This document shows positions 31,819-50,100 of a DNA stretch of 64,000 bases, in pieces. Origin of the DNA: Aselliscus stoliczkanus (Eukaryota; Chordata; Mammalia; Chiroptera; Hipposideridae); assembly GCA_033961575.1 (NCBI GenBank), contig CM066730.1, forward strand, positions 135,497,523 to 135,561,522. The letters are read 5' to 3'. Within the stretch, counting starts at the first letter, position 1. Every line of letters starts with the position of its first letter. Below the pieces are notes generated by a model. It was not told where the DNA came from. It worked only from the letters and a program-made list of their open reading frames with translations, and ran no database searches. The position numbers were made by a program, and so were the translations under genes.

Positions 31819-31974
31819 CAGAACCAGGATCTTTTGACCTCCAATTTAGTGTTATTTATATCCTACCACAGCTTTTTCTGAGGTTTATTGTTGGAAGGAG
31901 TGGAACCTTTAACAATATGTTTGTTACATTTTTAAACCCTGTGGCCTTAGGACAGCTATCACTGTTTGAATGTA

Positions 31975-32352
31975 AGAATTGAATTTCTGTATGTGGAATC
32001 TAAAACAAACAAGCAAAAAAACAAAAATTGAACTCATAGATACAGAGAATAGATAGGTGGTTGCAAGGGTGGGGGTGAAAATGGGGTCAAAAGGTATAAA
32101 CTTTCACTTACAAAATACATAAGAACTTGGGATATAATGTACAGCATGGTGATTGTAGTTAATAATACTATATTGTAAATTTGAAAACTCAGGATAGATC
32201 TTAGTTCTCATCATAAGAAAAAATGTATAACTGTGTGGTGATGGATGTTAACTAGATTTATCATGGTGATCATTTTATAATATATATGTCAAATAATTAT
32301 GTCGTATACTTGAAACATGCTGTATGTCAATTATATCTCAATTAAAAAAAGA
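31975..32352 (+). repeat. LINE-1 3' end, sense
   Basis: Landmarks of an L1 3' UTR in order: atgtggaatctaaaacaaac, gaactcatagatacagagaa, gataggtggttgcaaggg, acagcatggtgattgtagttaataatac, tgtcaattatatctcaatt plus A's. It is 5'-truncated. Confidence 0.75.
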
Positions 32353-33372
32353 ATTGAACTTCTTATTAAAATTAAGCCTTTGTAATCCTTATTTACTTTT
32401 GAGTAGTTAACCTAAGTCACCTAATGATAGACATTCTTAACTAAGGAGATAAGAGACAGTTTCATGAAAAAAAGTAATGATAAAAATGTAAATAGATCAC
32501 AGATATTTATTTTGTTAATTGTCTTAATATAGGCATACATTTTTGTCTTCTTTCACAAAATTCCTTGAAGGTAGAGATTTCAAAATGAAAAAGAAGGAAA
32601 GAGCAAAAGAAGTTCTATTTGAATTCTGAATTTTCATTTTCATTTTTCATTTCGTACTCCCAACTAATTTAAAGTCTCATGTTTTTCAAAAAAGAAAGTT
32701 AGTTTTCTCATTGAGAGCCTGAAATCATGACTGATTCTATTGTTTAAATGTGTATTTCTCCATGATTCCCAATGCCTTCTCTACATCTGCTGGATTTGTA
32801 TGAATCAGTTCCATTGCTGCTGGCCCTTAAAGGAGCCCATACTGCTCAATGTGCCTTCCATCCTAGACACCTAATCTGGAGAAAGCCCCTATCTTTTTCT
32901 TTTCCTGCCTTCTGTAGACCAAAAGAAGTAATTACTTTAGGAATTCCCTTTATATTCTTTATTTATCAAACAAAAACTTATTGAGCTCTCAAAATGTGTT
33001 AGAAACTTTGTCAGCTCCAGACATAATATAGTAGACAAAAGGGACGTAATCTCTGTTCTACACTAACTGGTGGTGTAAGAAAGAGGGAGAGTGGTAGGAA
33101 ATAAGGTCATAACATATAGATATGGTTAAGATTTTGAGATAATGAGTGTTAGAAAATTTGCTTATTTGAAAGGGATTTTTTTAATATATTACATTTAGCA
33201 AATATATTTCTTCTGTAACAGTTGTGAAAACTTTTAATAAAAAGAATGCTATCAGGTTTTTTCCATTTGTATTGAAGATAAAATGGCTGTGTATAAAATT
33301 AATAACATTGTGCAATGTTTCTTATGTTTGAAAATATACATATATGTGGTCCTACTAAAATAGCATTTTTAA

Positions 33373-33495
<123 letters not shown>

Positions 33496-34918
33496 TAATA
33501 TAACCTTCTGTTTTATGTTACTGATGAGCTTGTTGGATTTCAAGTGTAAGAGAAAAGCGATTAATTTTAATGTTATTTTATATAGGTTAGGCATTAAAAC
33601 CTTAGACGACAAAATAGTTATATTTAATTTTTAAATTATAGATTTAAAAACATTTTGGGGGGGACGATTTTTCATGTGGGATAGTAAAGCAAAATTTACA
33701 TATTTTAAATGCAACTTCATTTCCCCAACAAACCCCCTTGGAAAAATGCATTCTGCAACTGTTTTTGAATATGTTTTGGGTGTAATACTGAACTAAATAT
33801 TTCAAGAATTATAAAAAATTAGAAAACCCATCTGTACTCTCTTGGAGGTTATAATAAAAGAAAGACAAAAAAAAAACACACAACACACTGCAGTTCTGTT
33901 TCAAGCTCTGAGACAAGCTAGGTAGGCTGACTGATCCTATTGCCAAAAACAACTAAAAATGTCCTAACATGAGTCTGAGATCCTAAAGGATTGTATTTTC
34001 AGCATAAGAGGAACTAGCAATAAACCCTTTTCACTGCCCATCTGCGTACCTTGAAACTTGGCACTGAGTCAAGGGGCGAAATATTTTTTCTTGAGAATTT
34101 TAAATTACAAGTTAGCACTCAAATAGCTTGACTGACCCAAGAAACTGAGAATATGGTGATTGACTCATTCAGGTTTGCCCAGTACTTCTAATTTTAGCAC
34201 TGAATATTCCATATCCCAGGGAGCCCCTCAGTACTGTCCAAAGCAAACCAGGATGACTGGTCATCTTATCTGAGATCCATCCTCAGACCAGGCATTAGAG
34301 GATTCTCACAAATGAACTTCCAGAAATATTAGCTCATCCAGTAAAACAAAAAACACAGGACAAGGCCCTGGGTGAGCCCGCAGAGAGAGAAACAAGACTC
34401 AGTACCATATAGATGAGGGTTTGGAAGGATCAGAAACTGCCTTAGTCTCTTCAGCTGCTATAACAAAATTACCACGCGCTAGGTCACATATAAACAACAG
34501 AAATTTATTGCACACAGTTCTGGAGCCTGGGAAGTCCAAGATCATGGCACCAGCAGGTTTGTTGTGTGGCAGAGGCCCTCTTCCAGGTCATAGACTTCTG
34601 GTAGAAGAGCCAGCAAACTCCCTGGGACCTCTGTTACAAAGGCACTAATCTTATTCACAGTGGCTCCGCCCCATAATCACCTTCCAAATACCACCTTCTC
34701 ACTTCCTAATACCATTCATCGTCTTGGGCATTAGAGTTTCAATGTAAGCTTTGAGTGTCTGCTTTTCTCTCTTTATCCATTTCTTTCATAATTTTTCCAC
34801 ATGTGTGGTCAAAATTACATAGCAGGCAGATCCTATACTATGAGTATATTGCTTTATTTCTGCATTTGTATAATGTCTTCTCTCTGCTTATCTTGCTGTG
34901 TTCTAAGGAAGCCTCTCT

Positions 34919-34921
<3 letters not shown>

Positions 34922-34972
<51 letters not shown>
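34922..34972 (+). repeat. (TG)n microsatellite
   Basis: About 25 uninterrupted dinucleotide units. It creates spurious repetitive open frames (VCVCVC or THTHTH) on both strands. Confidence 0.98.
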
Positions 34973-34973
<1 letters not shown>

Positions 34974-35853
34974 CCTGATTCCTTTTTGTTTAAGCCATCT
35001 TGTTATAGTCATGTTTCTGCATAGAAATCTCACTGGAATTTTATGTTTCAACATTGTATATTTTCTTTTTCAATTGAATTCTAACTTTGCTGTATTTTAT
35101 CCTTTAATTTGTAAAATGTAAATTCACGAACTGTTTGCTTTAGGGATAGTAATAAAGATTCAGAGACTTGAAATCTAAGAACTTCTGAAAGTTATCATTT
35201 AGTATGTCCTTGTGCTTTTGCTTTGATTTATGTATATTGTTTTGTCTTTTTAGATATAATATATAGTTTCTCTATATGTATTGCTACTAAAACAAATGTC
35301 AACTTTACCCATAAATCCTCTCGTTTTCCTTAATTTTTTTTATTGTCATTAAATAGTATTTTTATAAATATTTGGTATTCAAGTAAACCATTTTACTGGC
35401 ATCAAATTGTTTTGTTTCTAATGAACAGAATTAAGTTGTTTTCTGCATCAAATTTTTTCCAAATTTTTTGGAACTTACATGAAGCTTTAGGGGAAAAAAA
35501 GTACTTTTGTCCTAAATTAATGTATTGAAACTACTTGAACATTTTGAATATTGCTTTACATGAAGCAGTCCTGAGTGCAAGCCCACACAGCACCACCTGC
35601 TGTCTGTGCCATTCAGAACAAGCAGTATGTTTCCTGTGTTTGCTGTATCTCTGGGAGCTATATTTTTCTGCTTTTGATGGCATTGTAGTACTGAAATAGG
35701 GTAAGAAATGTGTATCAGAATGGTCAACCAAACGTAGAGTAAAACAAAACATTTTTTAATATGTAAAGTATTTCTTTTTCCTTATTCTCTTGTAATTTTT
35801 CATTCAGGCATTAAAAATGGTTCCAAGATTTTTATTTCTACGCATCTTTAAGT

Positions 35854-35995
35854 CTTTGTTTGTTTGTTTGTTTGTTTGTTTGTTTGTTTGTTTGTTTGTT
35901 TAGAGGGCAGTGTCACTGGCCCTCACATGTGGGATCCGAACTGCGGCTGCCGGCATCCCAAGCCAGCTCTTAACCACCACGCCACTCAGCTGGCA
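35854..35995 (-). repeat. Short tRNA-derived SINE with (TTTG)n tail
   Basis: Reverse-complement short form whose A-tail has become a long (TTTG)n run (35856-35901). ctttaagt flanks both sides. The head is more diverged (gccactcagctggc). Confidence 0.88.
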
Positions 35996-36055
35996 CTTTA
36001 AGTGTTTTTTGAATTGTGGACCTATTGGTTCACATAAATATAAACATAAATATAA

Positions 36056-36662
<607 letters not shown>

Positions 36663-37103
36663 TGATTTTGTACCTGCAGTCTTGTCAGGCTTTATTAGCA
36701 CTGTCTAAGATCATTGGGCATGTTTACTGGTTCATATATTTATAGTTAAATTTTTAATAATAACCTAAGACCCTTGGTTCTTCTTTGCCTCTCTTCTGCT
36801 TGCCTTTTGGAATTCTTATTTGGATCACCTTTAACCAGTTTTTGGCTTAAAAAATAGTAGTTTTCATGTGGAGAAGAGTCTGAAATTAATAGCTAATTTT
36901 AAGTTGGGGGCTTTTCTGTTTTTTTCTTCATTTGTTCTGTGTGTTCCTTATTAACTTGATTTATCAAGAATTCAATGTATAAGTAGTTCAGTCCATTGAA
37001 ATTAACATCCTATGGGAAATGGAAAAGAAGGTACATTTGTTTGTTCAGCTACTTCAAATATTTATTTCATATATTTATTTACCCCCCAAATATGTATATT
37101 CTT

Positions 37104-37276
37104 GGGCCGGCCAAGTGGCTCAGTTGGTTAAGAGCTCACTCAAGAGTGCGAGCTGAGCTCTGAGCAACAGCTGTTCAAGGCCAGCCCGAGCTGAGTTGCC
37201 GTTGAGCTGCCAACAGGTGGCAGGATGGCTCAGCTAAAAAAATTAAAAAAAAAAATTAAAAAAAAAAGAGAGAGAC
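37104..37276 (+). repeat. Second-family tRNA-derived SINE with perfect target duplication
   Basis: Shares the gggccggccaagtggc start with the main family. It then reads tcagttggttaagagct, closer to a tRNA with GGCTCAGTTGGTTA, and has a different body (gtgcgagctgagctctgagc ... caacaggtggcaggatggct) and an A-rich tail. A perfect 14-nt duplication, ATATGTATATTCTT, lies at 37090-37103 and 37277-37290. Confidence 0.9.
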
Positions 37277-37419
37277 ATATGTATATTCTTAAATCTTGAA
37301 TGTAATTATTTCATCTTAGTCATCTGATGAGATGGAATACAGAGCTGTTGATGAATCTTAACCAGTGAAAATAACTTATATACTATTTTGTAATAGTAAA
37401 AACACATCACAAAATAATT

Positions 37420-37605
37420 ACATGTTGGCTACTCTACTGTTTTATGCACATTATCTAACTTCAGATAGTTATACAGTCCCACGTAGATAGCATTATTAGG
37501 CTCATTTTATGGATGAGAACTTGTCCAAAGTCACACTACTACTAGCTAAGAAGTAGCATAATCAGTATTCAAACCCAGTTCTGTCTCGCTCTGGCCCACA
37601 TTATT
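37420..37605 (-). repeat. MIR SINE relic
   Basis: Antisense MIR pattern: attattaggctcattttatggatgagaac, ccaaagtcacactactactagctaag, agtattcaaacccagttctgtc. Confidence 0.65.
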
Positions 37606-37713
37606 AACCATTGGCAAATATTGTCCCTTAACCATTCTTTTAATTCCTGGGCTGTACTAACAAATCTCTAGTTCAGGCTTTATTAACATATCTCTGGAAC
37701 TTTTAGTGTATAA

Positions 37714-38004
<291 letters not shown>

Positions 38005-38249
38005 TAGTCTAATCCTAGACTGTCTTGATATTTCTCAATCTTTGGATATCTGATAGAAACCCAAATCCCTAATTTGCTTCCTGTATTAAAAATAACACAT
38101 ATAGCAGTACAGACTTTGAATATGAACGTATGTAATTTTAATTTATAATATTTTGGCCTGATATTTCATGATTTATATGCCAGTCTTTGAAGAATTCCAT
38201 GTTCTCATTTAAGGTTTTTATATTCGTGTTGTATTTTTCCTAGCTTTTT

Positions 38250-38585
38250 TTTTTTTTTAAAGATTTTTTTTTTTTAATTGGGGAATTGGGGAAGGAGAAC
38301 AAACAAGTTGCTGTCCTTTTGTTCTTCAGTCTAGTTGTGTAGGACGTCACTTCACTGGCCCATGTTGGTATTATCATTGCGTTCTTCCCAGGTGAGGCAG
38401 GTTGGCCGCCAGCCACTGGACGGCAGCTCACGCCAGCTCACGCTAGCTGCTCACGTTAGCTCACGGCAGCCCACTGCAGCCCTACTGCAGCCTACACCAT
38501 CACTGGCGACTCACAGCAACCCAGCTCCAGGTCGAGCTGTTGTTCACCATCTTAGCTGTACAGGGCACAGCCATTCGGCTGGCCC
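38250..38585 (-). repeat. Long-form SINE lacking most of the tRNA-like head
   Basis: Reverse complement runs gggccagccgaatggctgtg directly into ccctgtacagctaagatggt, so about 70 bp containing the B-box region is missing while the 5' end and body are intact. A 14-nt duplication, TTTCCTAGCTTTTT, lies at 38236-38249 and 38586-38599. Confidence 0.9.
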
Positions 38586-38766
38586 TTTCCTAGCTTTTTG
38601 AGTCAAATGTTTAACTCATATATTTTTACTGATGTAAGTATTTAGAAATAAATTTTAGAATTTTCCTTTGAGCACTGCTTTTGGTATCTCATTGGTTCTG
38701 ATATATAGTATTGTCAGTATTCTTGTTTTATAGATATTTTGTAATTTCAGTTTGTAGTTTTTTGGG

Positions 38767-38866
38767 TTTTTTTGAGGGCAGTGTCACTAGCCCTCATATG
38801 TGGGACTCGAACCAGGGCCACTGGCTTCCTAAGCCAGTGCTTAACCACCACACCACTCAGCTAGCC
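38767..38866 (-). repeat. Short tRNA-derived SINE
   Basis: Reverse-complement short form (gagggcagtgtcactagccc ... caccactcagctagcc). Partial duplication tagtttttt / tagtttcttttt. Confidence 0.88.
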
Positions 38867-39383
38867 TTATAGTTTCTTTTTAACCCAAAGAGTTTACAGT
38901 TCTTTTTATTTTAAAGTTTTGATGTTAGTTTTTATTGCAGTGTGATCATACAATGTATGTCTCTTTTTTTACTATGGATGTATGCATTTGTGTGTCCAAA
39001 CATACAATGTTTTTATAAATGTTATACAAGCATTTAGAGTATTGCATTAAGCAAACAAATACACCTCATTAATTACATTGCTGTTTTCTATATCCTTGTT
39101 CGTTTTTGATCCATTTGGAGGATGTAGAGAGGTGATGTAAATCCTACACATTGTCTATTACTCCTTTAGCTCTTATTTGGCAAATTGATATTCATAACTA
39201 TTAAATCTTCTTATGAATTACTATTCCATTTAGAATTGAAAAAGGCCTGAATTGGTTTCGTTTAAAACTTTTATTTTTTTTGGCCTACGTTCTATCTCGT
39301 ATGGTATTAAGATACCTCTGCTTTCTTTTTAATGTGAACTTGTTTCAGTTACCTTTATCTGTCCTTTTATTTTTACTTTTTTA

Positions 39384-39533
39384 ATTTTTAATTTTAATTT
39401 ATTTATTTTTTTGTTTTTTATTTTTATTTTTTTATTTTTGAGGGCAGTGTCACTGGCCCTCATATGTGGGATCCGAACTGGGGCTGCTGGCGTCCCAAGC
39501 CAGCTCTTAACCACCGTGCCACTCGGCCGGCCC
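39384..39533 (-). repeat. Short tRNA-derived SINE with long T-rich tail
   Basis: Reverse-complement short form. tatttttactttttt flanks both sides (about 39369 and 39535). Confidence 0.9.
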
Positions 39534-40004
39534 GTATTTTTACTTTTTTGAATCACTTTATTTTAGGTGTGCCTCTCATACGACATAAAGTTCAGTTTTG
39601 CTATGTAGTACAGTCTCTAAGTTGAATTAAATCTTTTCACACTTGTTATTATAACAGATATGTGCAGGAGTTCTGTTGTATTATTTTGTTAGGTCTCTCT
39701 TTCCTTTTTAAAAAATGTGTGTTGGTTGTTTTCATCTTGCACCATCTGGTCAGTTCACCTTGTATTTTGGGTATAGTGTTTATCATATTTAGAAAAGTTT
39801 ATATTGCTCTAGTGATTACCTTTATAATTATGTAATATCTTCAGTCCTCAATTTCTTTAGATTTTGCATTCTCAGTGGAGGCAATATTGCCACCATGCAA
39901 GTGAAAATTGGTTCTTAGAGGATGAAGAAATATCTTAGCTATCACCATGGTTTGTAGCCTTCCAAAGCTCAGCATTACCATCTGCATCTCATTCTTTAGT
40001 ACAT

Positions 40005-40322
40005 TTAACCCTTCAACAACATGGGGGTTAGGGACAGTGATCCCCACACATTCAAAAACCCTTGTATAACTTTTGACGTCCCCAAAATATAACTACAAAT
40101 AGCCTACTGTTGAACCAAAGCCTTACTGATAACATAAATAGTTGATTAACACATATTTTGTATGTTATATGCATTATATACTGTATTCTTACACTATAAT
40201 AAGCTAGAGAAAAGAAAATGGTATTTAGAAAATCATAAGAAAATACATTTGCAGTGTTTGCTGAAAACAATCCATGTATAAGGGAACCTGTGCAGTTCAA
40301 ATCCATGTTGTTCAAGGGTCTA
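40005..40322. mobile_element. Tigger-type DNA transposon with terminal inverted repeats
   Basis: Begins acccttcaacaacatggggg and ends catgttgttcaagggtc, which are inverted repeats. Internal landmarks are atagcctactgttgaaccaa, gttgattaacacatattttg and aagctagagaaaagaaaatg. It is a non-coding MITE-sized member of the pogo/Tigger group; I am not certain of the subfamily. Confidence 0.75.
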
Positions 40323-41430
40323 CTCTATTTATCTAATTGGATTTTATTGGGTATTACATGAGCAGCATTGACATTAAGTTCATGGAATAAACAAAGAACA
40401 AAATGTATGCAAAATTGGTGCTATAAAATTATGGAGACTATATGGCTGTGATTTGGGGAACTTTCAATCAATTGCTTGAACCCAATGTAGCAAGATATGG
40501 TCTATAGGTACCTGTTGGCTTCCATTGGCTTTTTTATGGATGTTGTTTGTGTTTGATCCTCAGTGCTTTTGTGTGTGACTTGGGCTTTGAAAATTAAAAC
40601 AACTTTATAGTTAGTTTAACAAAATTTATTCAGCCCATCATTAATTATGTCAAGTGCTGAAAAGAAAAATGAAAAATGTCAGCAATATCTGAATGAATAT
40701 CAGGCAGCTAAATATTATCCTGTAGTTTACTCAAGAAAGATTTGGGGAATACTATTTCATAAGTTCTTACTTAGTTAAAGTTGTCTATACTCCTTAGACA
40801 GCAAAGATGGATGAAATTTTTGCTTCAGACTTTGAAAAAATAAAAAGGCTGAGAAGGATGAGCAAAACTTACCAGATAAAGAACACTTAATAGGAAAAAA
40901 AAAAAGGTACTTGAGTACCATTTTCTTTTGGCATTAAATATTGTAGATATATCTGAAGATAGCCTGATATTTTCTTTCATTTTAAATAACGTTTTTCCTC
41001 CCAGCTGCTCAAGTGATTTTTTTTCTTTATATTTAAAATGAAATACCTTTTCTCGAATATGTCATAACTGATATTTGTTAATTTTCTCAGGCATATAATG
41101 TCTACTTTTAATTAATTTATATCAGAAAGTTTTCTTGAGTATAAAGTTAAATATTTGTTTTTTTCCAGGGCTTAAGGATTTTCAGCTAGGTACCAATTAT
41201 ACATATGGTGGATCTGTTTTTTGCTTTACTTTCTACCTGTTGTTTTCTCTTTCCTTTTTTAACACTTTTTAAGTTTCCACTCATTTTGGCTGCGTTTCTT
41301 ATTTCTCTTCCCCATATTCCTATGTGCTCTTCATATCTCTTTTTTTTTTTTTAACCAATTTTATCTTTTTCTATTTCTTCTTCAAGTAGTGTCAGCTCAC
41401 ATGTAAGTTCCTATTTTATTTCATCACTTT

Positions 41431-41856
41431 TGTTTTTTTAAGATTTTATTGGGGAATTGAGGGAGGGAAACAGCGTGGGGAAATTGGGGAAGGGGAACAG
41501 ACAAGTTGCTGTCCTTTTGTTTTTCAGTCTAGTTGTGGAGGATGTTGCTTCATTGGCCCATGTTGGCATTACCATTGTGCTCTTCCCGGGTGAGGCAGTC
41601 TCTGCAGGCCGTTGGACTGCCACTCATGGAGGCTCACAGCAGCTCACAAAAGCTCATGCCAGCTGTCGGCCAGCCCCACTGCGGCCTACTCCGTCACCAG
41701 TGACTCACGGCAACCCAGTTCCAGTTCGAGCTGTTCACCATCTTAGCTGTAGAGGGCTCAGCATCACTGGCCCTAATGTGGGATCTCAACCAGGGCCCTG
41801 CTTCTTCAGAGCTGGCATCCCAAGCCAACTCAACCAATGCACCACTTGGATGGCCC
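41431..41856 (-). repeat. Long-form tRNA-derived SINE
   Basis: Reverse complement of the long form: aagattttattggggaattg ... ctcttcccgggtgaggcagt ... accatcttagctgtagaggg ... accacttggatggccc. It carries the head insertion (ttcagagctg) also seen in the 14597 and 42851 copies. The 145-codon frame across it is not a gene. Confidence 0.92.
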
Positions 41857-42850
41857 ATATTTTGTCACTTATTCCTATTCTTTTTCCTTCCTAGAGTTAA
41901 TGGCTTCATAAATTTTTTATAATTCAAGGCAAAATATTTCATTAGAATTTTCATGTTTCATGACAGCATTTTTATAATAAGTGCTTTTTATCTGGTGAAT
42001 TTCACTGATCTTACTTAACATAGAATGAATTGGATTTTTTGGCCCGGGTATTTGTAGCAAGTTCCTTCAGGAATGTGTTTCTCATGGGATTTTGCTATCA
42101 TGTACACATCTTGCCTAACTTCCTGCAGTTTCTGGTTAGTCCATTTCTGTTCAGTCCTCCCAGATTTGTACTCATTTTCTTTTCAAGACAGATAGTTTTA
42201 TCACTTCAAAGTGAATCTCTTATTTAAAAGAAGTATTTTATCCCATTATTTTTGAAATCTGTATCTTAGGATTCCTCACTATTTGCTTTCCCTTCCTTGC
42301 CTTCTATTGACTTCCTATCTTAGCATTTCTTGGCAACCCCTATGCATTTCAGTAATACCTTGGTTTGCAAGCATAATTCATTCCAGAAACAAACTATTCA
42401 TATTGCAAGACATCGCTCGTTTATCATGTTAAAATGTATTCGAAATGTTTGCCTGTCTTGCGGAACACTTTCAAACCATGTTATTACTCGCAATCCAAGG
42501 TTTTACTGTAAATGGATTATATCAGTCCCCTCATTTTGCTGAAAAGAGAGTTATGGATTGTTTCCTATTTATCTTTACTTTTTGTATGAAATCCAGGAGA
42601 AGTGGGAAATTGCTCTCACATTGTTCTGTTCACTGGAAGTCAAATCTTATTTCTTAATCCAGAACAGAAGAATCCAGTTACTTTATTGATTTTGTTTAGT
42701 TTTTAAATCAGGTTCCTAAAATTTGACTACACTTCAAGTTTTCTTGACAAATTTTTCTGTTATTTTTGGAAAGCTTTATATAATAAGATACAAACAGGTA
42801 ATTTGTCATCTTAGTGTCATGTAGTACCTCTAAAAACGAATAGGTAATTT

Positions 42851-43307
42851 GGGCCGGCCAAGTGGAGCGTTGGTTAAGAGTTGGCTTGGGATGCCCGCTT
42901 TGAGAAGTAGGGCCCTGGTTTGGATCCCACATTATGGCCAGTGACGCTGTGCCCTCTACAGCTAAGATGGTGAACAACAGCTCAACTTGGAGCTGGGCTG
43001 CCATGAGTCGCCAGCCACGGTGTAGGCTACAGCCCTTGCTGCAGTGGGCTTCAGTAGGCTTCAGTGAGTGGCTGGCAGCCGGCATGAGCTGCCAAGAGCC
43101 ACCGTGAGTGGTCATCCAATGGCCAGCAAGAGATCTACCTCACCCAGGAAGAGCCACAATGATAATACCAACATGGGCCAGTGAAGCAACATCTCCACAA
43201 CTAAACTGAAGAACAAAAGGACAGTAAATTGTCTGTTTCCCTTCCCTGATTCCCCAAAGTTGTTCCCCTCACACAATTCCCCAATAAAATCTTTAAAAAA
43301 AAAAAAA
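42851..43307 (+). repeat. Long-form tRNA-derived SINE, full length
   Basis: About 455 bp from gggccggccaagtggagcgt to cccaataaaatctttaaaa. Duplication aggtaattt at 42842-42850 and 43308-43316. Confidence 0.92.
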
Positions 43308-43316
43308 AGGTAATTT

Positions 43317-45440
<2,124 letters not shown>

Positions 45441-45501
45441 TAGATCATTAATTGAAATAGGATTGTAAATAGGCACTTTCCAATTCTTAAATCAAACTTT
45501 G

Positions 45502-45627
45502 GTTTGGTTTGGTTTGGTTTTTTGTTTTTTTTTGAGGGGAGTGTCACCAGCCCTCATATGTGGGACCCGAACCGGGGCCGCTGGCTTCCCAAGCGAGCGC
45601 TTAACCACCACACCACTTGGCCAGCCC
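45502..45627 (-). repeat. Short tRNA-derived SINE with target duplication
   Basis: Reverse-complement short form with a GGTTT-type tail. Duplication TCAAACTTTG at 45492-45501 and 45628-45637. It lies only about 80 nt downstream of an exon end. Open frames across it repeat those of the other antisense copies. Confidence 0.92.
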
Positions 45628-46100
45628 TCAAACTTTGTTTTTTTTTTAGAGGAATCTATATTTTTCTTGCAATGCATATATCATATGCCATAGATAGGGC
45701 CGACTTCTTTTGTTTCCATAAGTCACCCTTCCTTCTTGGAATGTTTAATAAAAAGTATTTAATTCTGTGAACTTGTAACAAAAAGAAGAGTAAACTTAGG
45801 CAGTATAGACAAACAAAAACCTTTACAATGAAACATTATTTTTACCTGTTATTAAAGAGAAAGTTTCAACCTTTTGGGAAAATCACAAACATAGGAGAGC
45901 ATTTCTTTTTGTGTTCTTTTCTTGTATCCACTATGTCCCTGTATTTTAGTTTTACTTATAGTTTTACTTGTTTCCCGGTGAGAGAAAGGGGTGGGGGTGG
46001 GGAGGGGCGGAAAGTCTGCTGAGGAATTTATATAAAGTTTATTCCTAATCCATCATACCCCAGCATACCTACACTCTTCATAACTGTGTCAATATCATAG

Positions 46101-48943
<2,843 letters not shown>

Positions 48944-48992
48944 TAGGGCCGTGTATATTTATTCTCTCAGCATAAGATCCTGCTTTTTCTTT

Positions 48993-49094
48993 TTTTTTTT
49001 TGAGGGCAGTGTCCCTGGCCCTCAGATGTGGGACCTGAACCAGAGCCGCTGGCTTCCCAAGCCAGCACTTAACCACCGCGCCACTCGGCCGGCC
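48993..49094 (-). repeat. Short tRNA-derived SINE with target duplication
   Basis: Reverse-complement short form. Duplication CCTGCTTTTTCTTT at about 48979-48992 and 49095-49108. It starts only about 100 nt downstream of an exon end. Confidence 0.92.
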
Positions 49095-49864
49095 CCTGCT
49101 TTTTCTTTATGATAGTTTTCTCTAAGTAGCTTAAGAACTATCTAGGAACAAATTTTCTTTTCTAATCTGGTCATTGCTTACTCCTTTTTGTCTTAATCTG
49201 TCACTTCTGCTAGTGTTTTTCATTTGCTTGTTTGTTAACCAACATTTAATCTACAACAGATTTTTTTTTTTTAGTTTACAAAATTTTCACCACCAAACAT
49301 TTTCTAAAACCCTAAAATTTTATTTAAATAAATAAATAAATAAAAAGCCCCTGGATGATTTAAGTTCCTGTTTGGGTAGACTGACGTGGCTCTAGATACA
49401 GAACTTGTCTATTGGGTAAAAGGGAGAATCTTCTTTCGAGTGTGTTGAGCATTTCCCTGTGCTCAGGAAAGCTATGGCCGCTCATCCCATTGGTGGCATA
49501 GTGAGCCCCATTAAGTAGGTGTAAGGACCTTACTTATCAGGAGCTTTATGAACTGCATCCTAGATCCTTTGTCTGACTTACCCTACTATGCCATAACTCC
49601 ATCCTTGTCCCTCCCCATCTGTATGGGAAGAATTGAAGCAGCCATGTGGATCTGAGATAGGATGTTTTATTGGAGAATGGAAAGATAGCTAGCTAAACCC
49701 CCCCTGCTTACTTTCTTGTACCATGGTGATAGTGTGTGTAGTACCTCAGCACCAAGGTTTAAGTTCATGTTAGCATAAGAAGGAAGCTTGCAAGGCTGCC
49801 CTCCTTCCCCACTGAACAACTACTGGGAATTGGTAGGTCTTCTCCTGGCCTTCACCCTACCCTG

Positions 49865-50100
49865 CAATCTATTAATTAAGAGCATAGATTTAGAAGGCAT
49901 ACAGCTAGAATTCAAACCCTGGCTCTGCTTAGTAGTCAGATCACTTCAGACACAATCTATTAGTGCCCTACTTTCCTTATCCATTAAATGCATCTAATAA
50001 TAGTATCTACTCATAGGAATGTTATCAGGATTAAATGAGTTAATATATATAAAGTGCTTATCATAGTGCCTGGCTCCCATTAAGAACTAGTGTGTTTAGC
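49865..50100 (+). repeat. MIR SINE
   Basis: Sense MIR: ttagaaggcatacagctagaattcaaaccctggctctgc, ttccttatccattaaatgcatctaataatagtatctac, aggattaaatgagttaatat..aaagtgcttatcatagtgcctggc. Confidence 0.75.

Larger units (their letters stand above)
38600..39830 (-). repeat. Antisense LINE-1 fragment with two SINE insertions
   Basis: ORF2-like antisense phrases such as cctttgagcactgcttttggtatctcattgg and tgatgttagtttttattgcagtgtgatcat are visible in old L1 copies. The tail near 39720-39830 (ttgcaccatctggtcagttcacc) is less certain. Confidence 0.5.

Noticed and set aside
34755..35121. Frames with VCVCVC or THTHTH runs
   Set aside because: They come from the (TG)n microsatellite.
41457..41894. 145-codon frame, the longest in the window
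   Set aside because: It lies almost entirely on an antisense long-form SINE; similar peptides recur at other SINE copies.
45499..45770. Repeated peptides of the type ALICGTRT.AAGFPS or SPHIWDPN.GRWLPKPALNH
   Set aside because: These appear wherever a short SINE lies in antisense orientation and are translations of the repeat, not a gene family.
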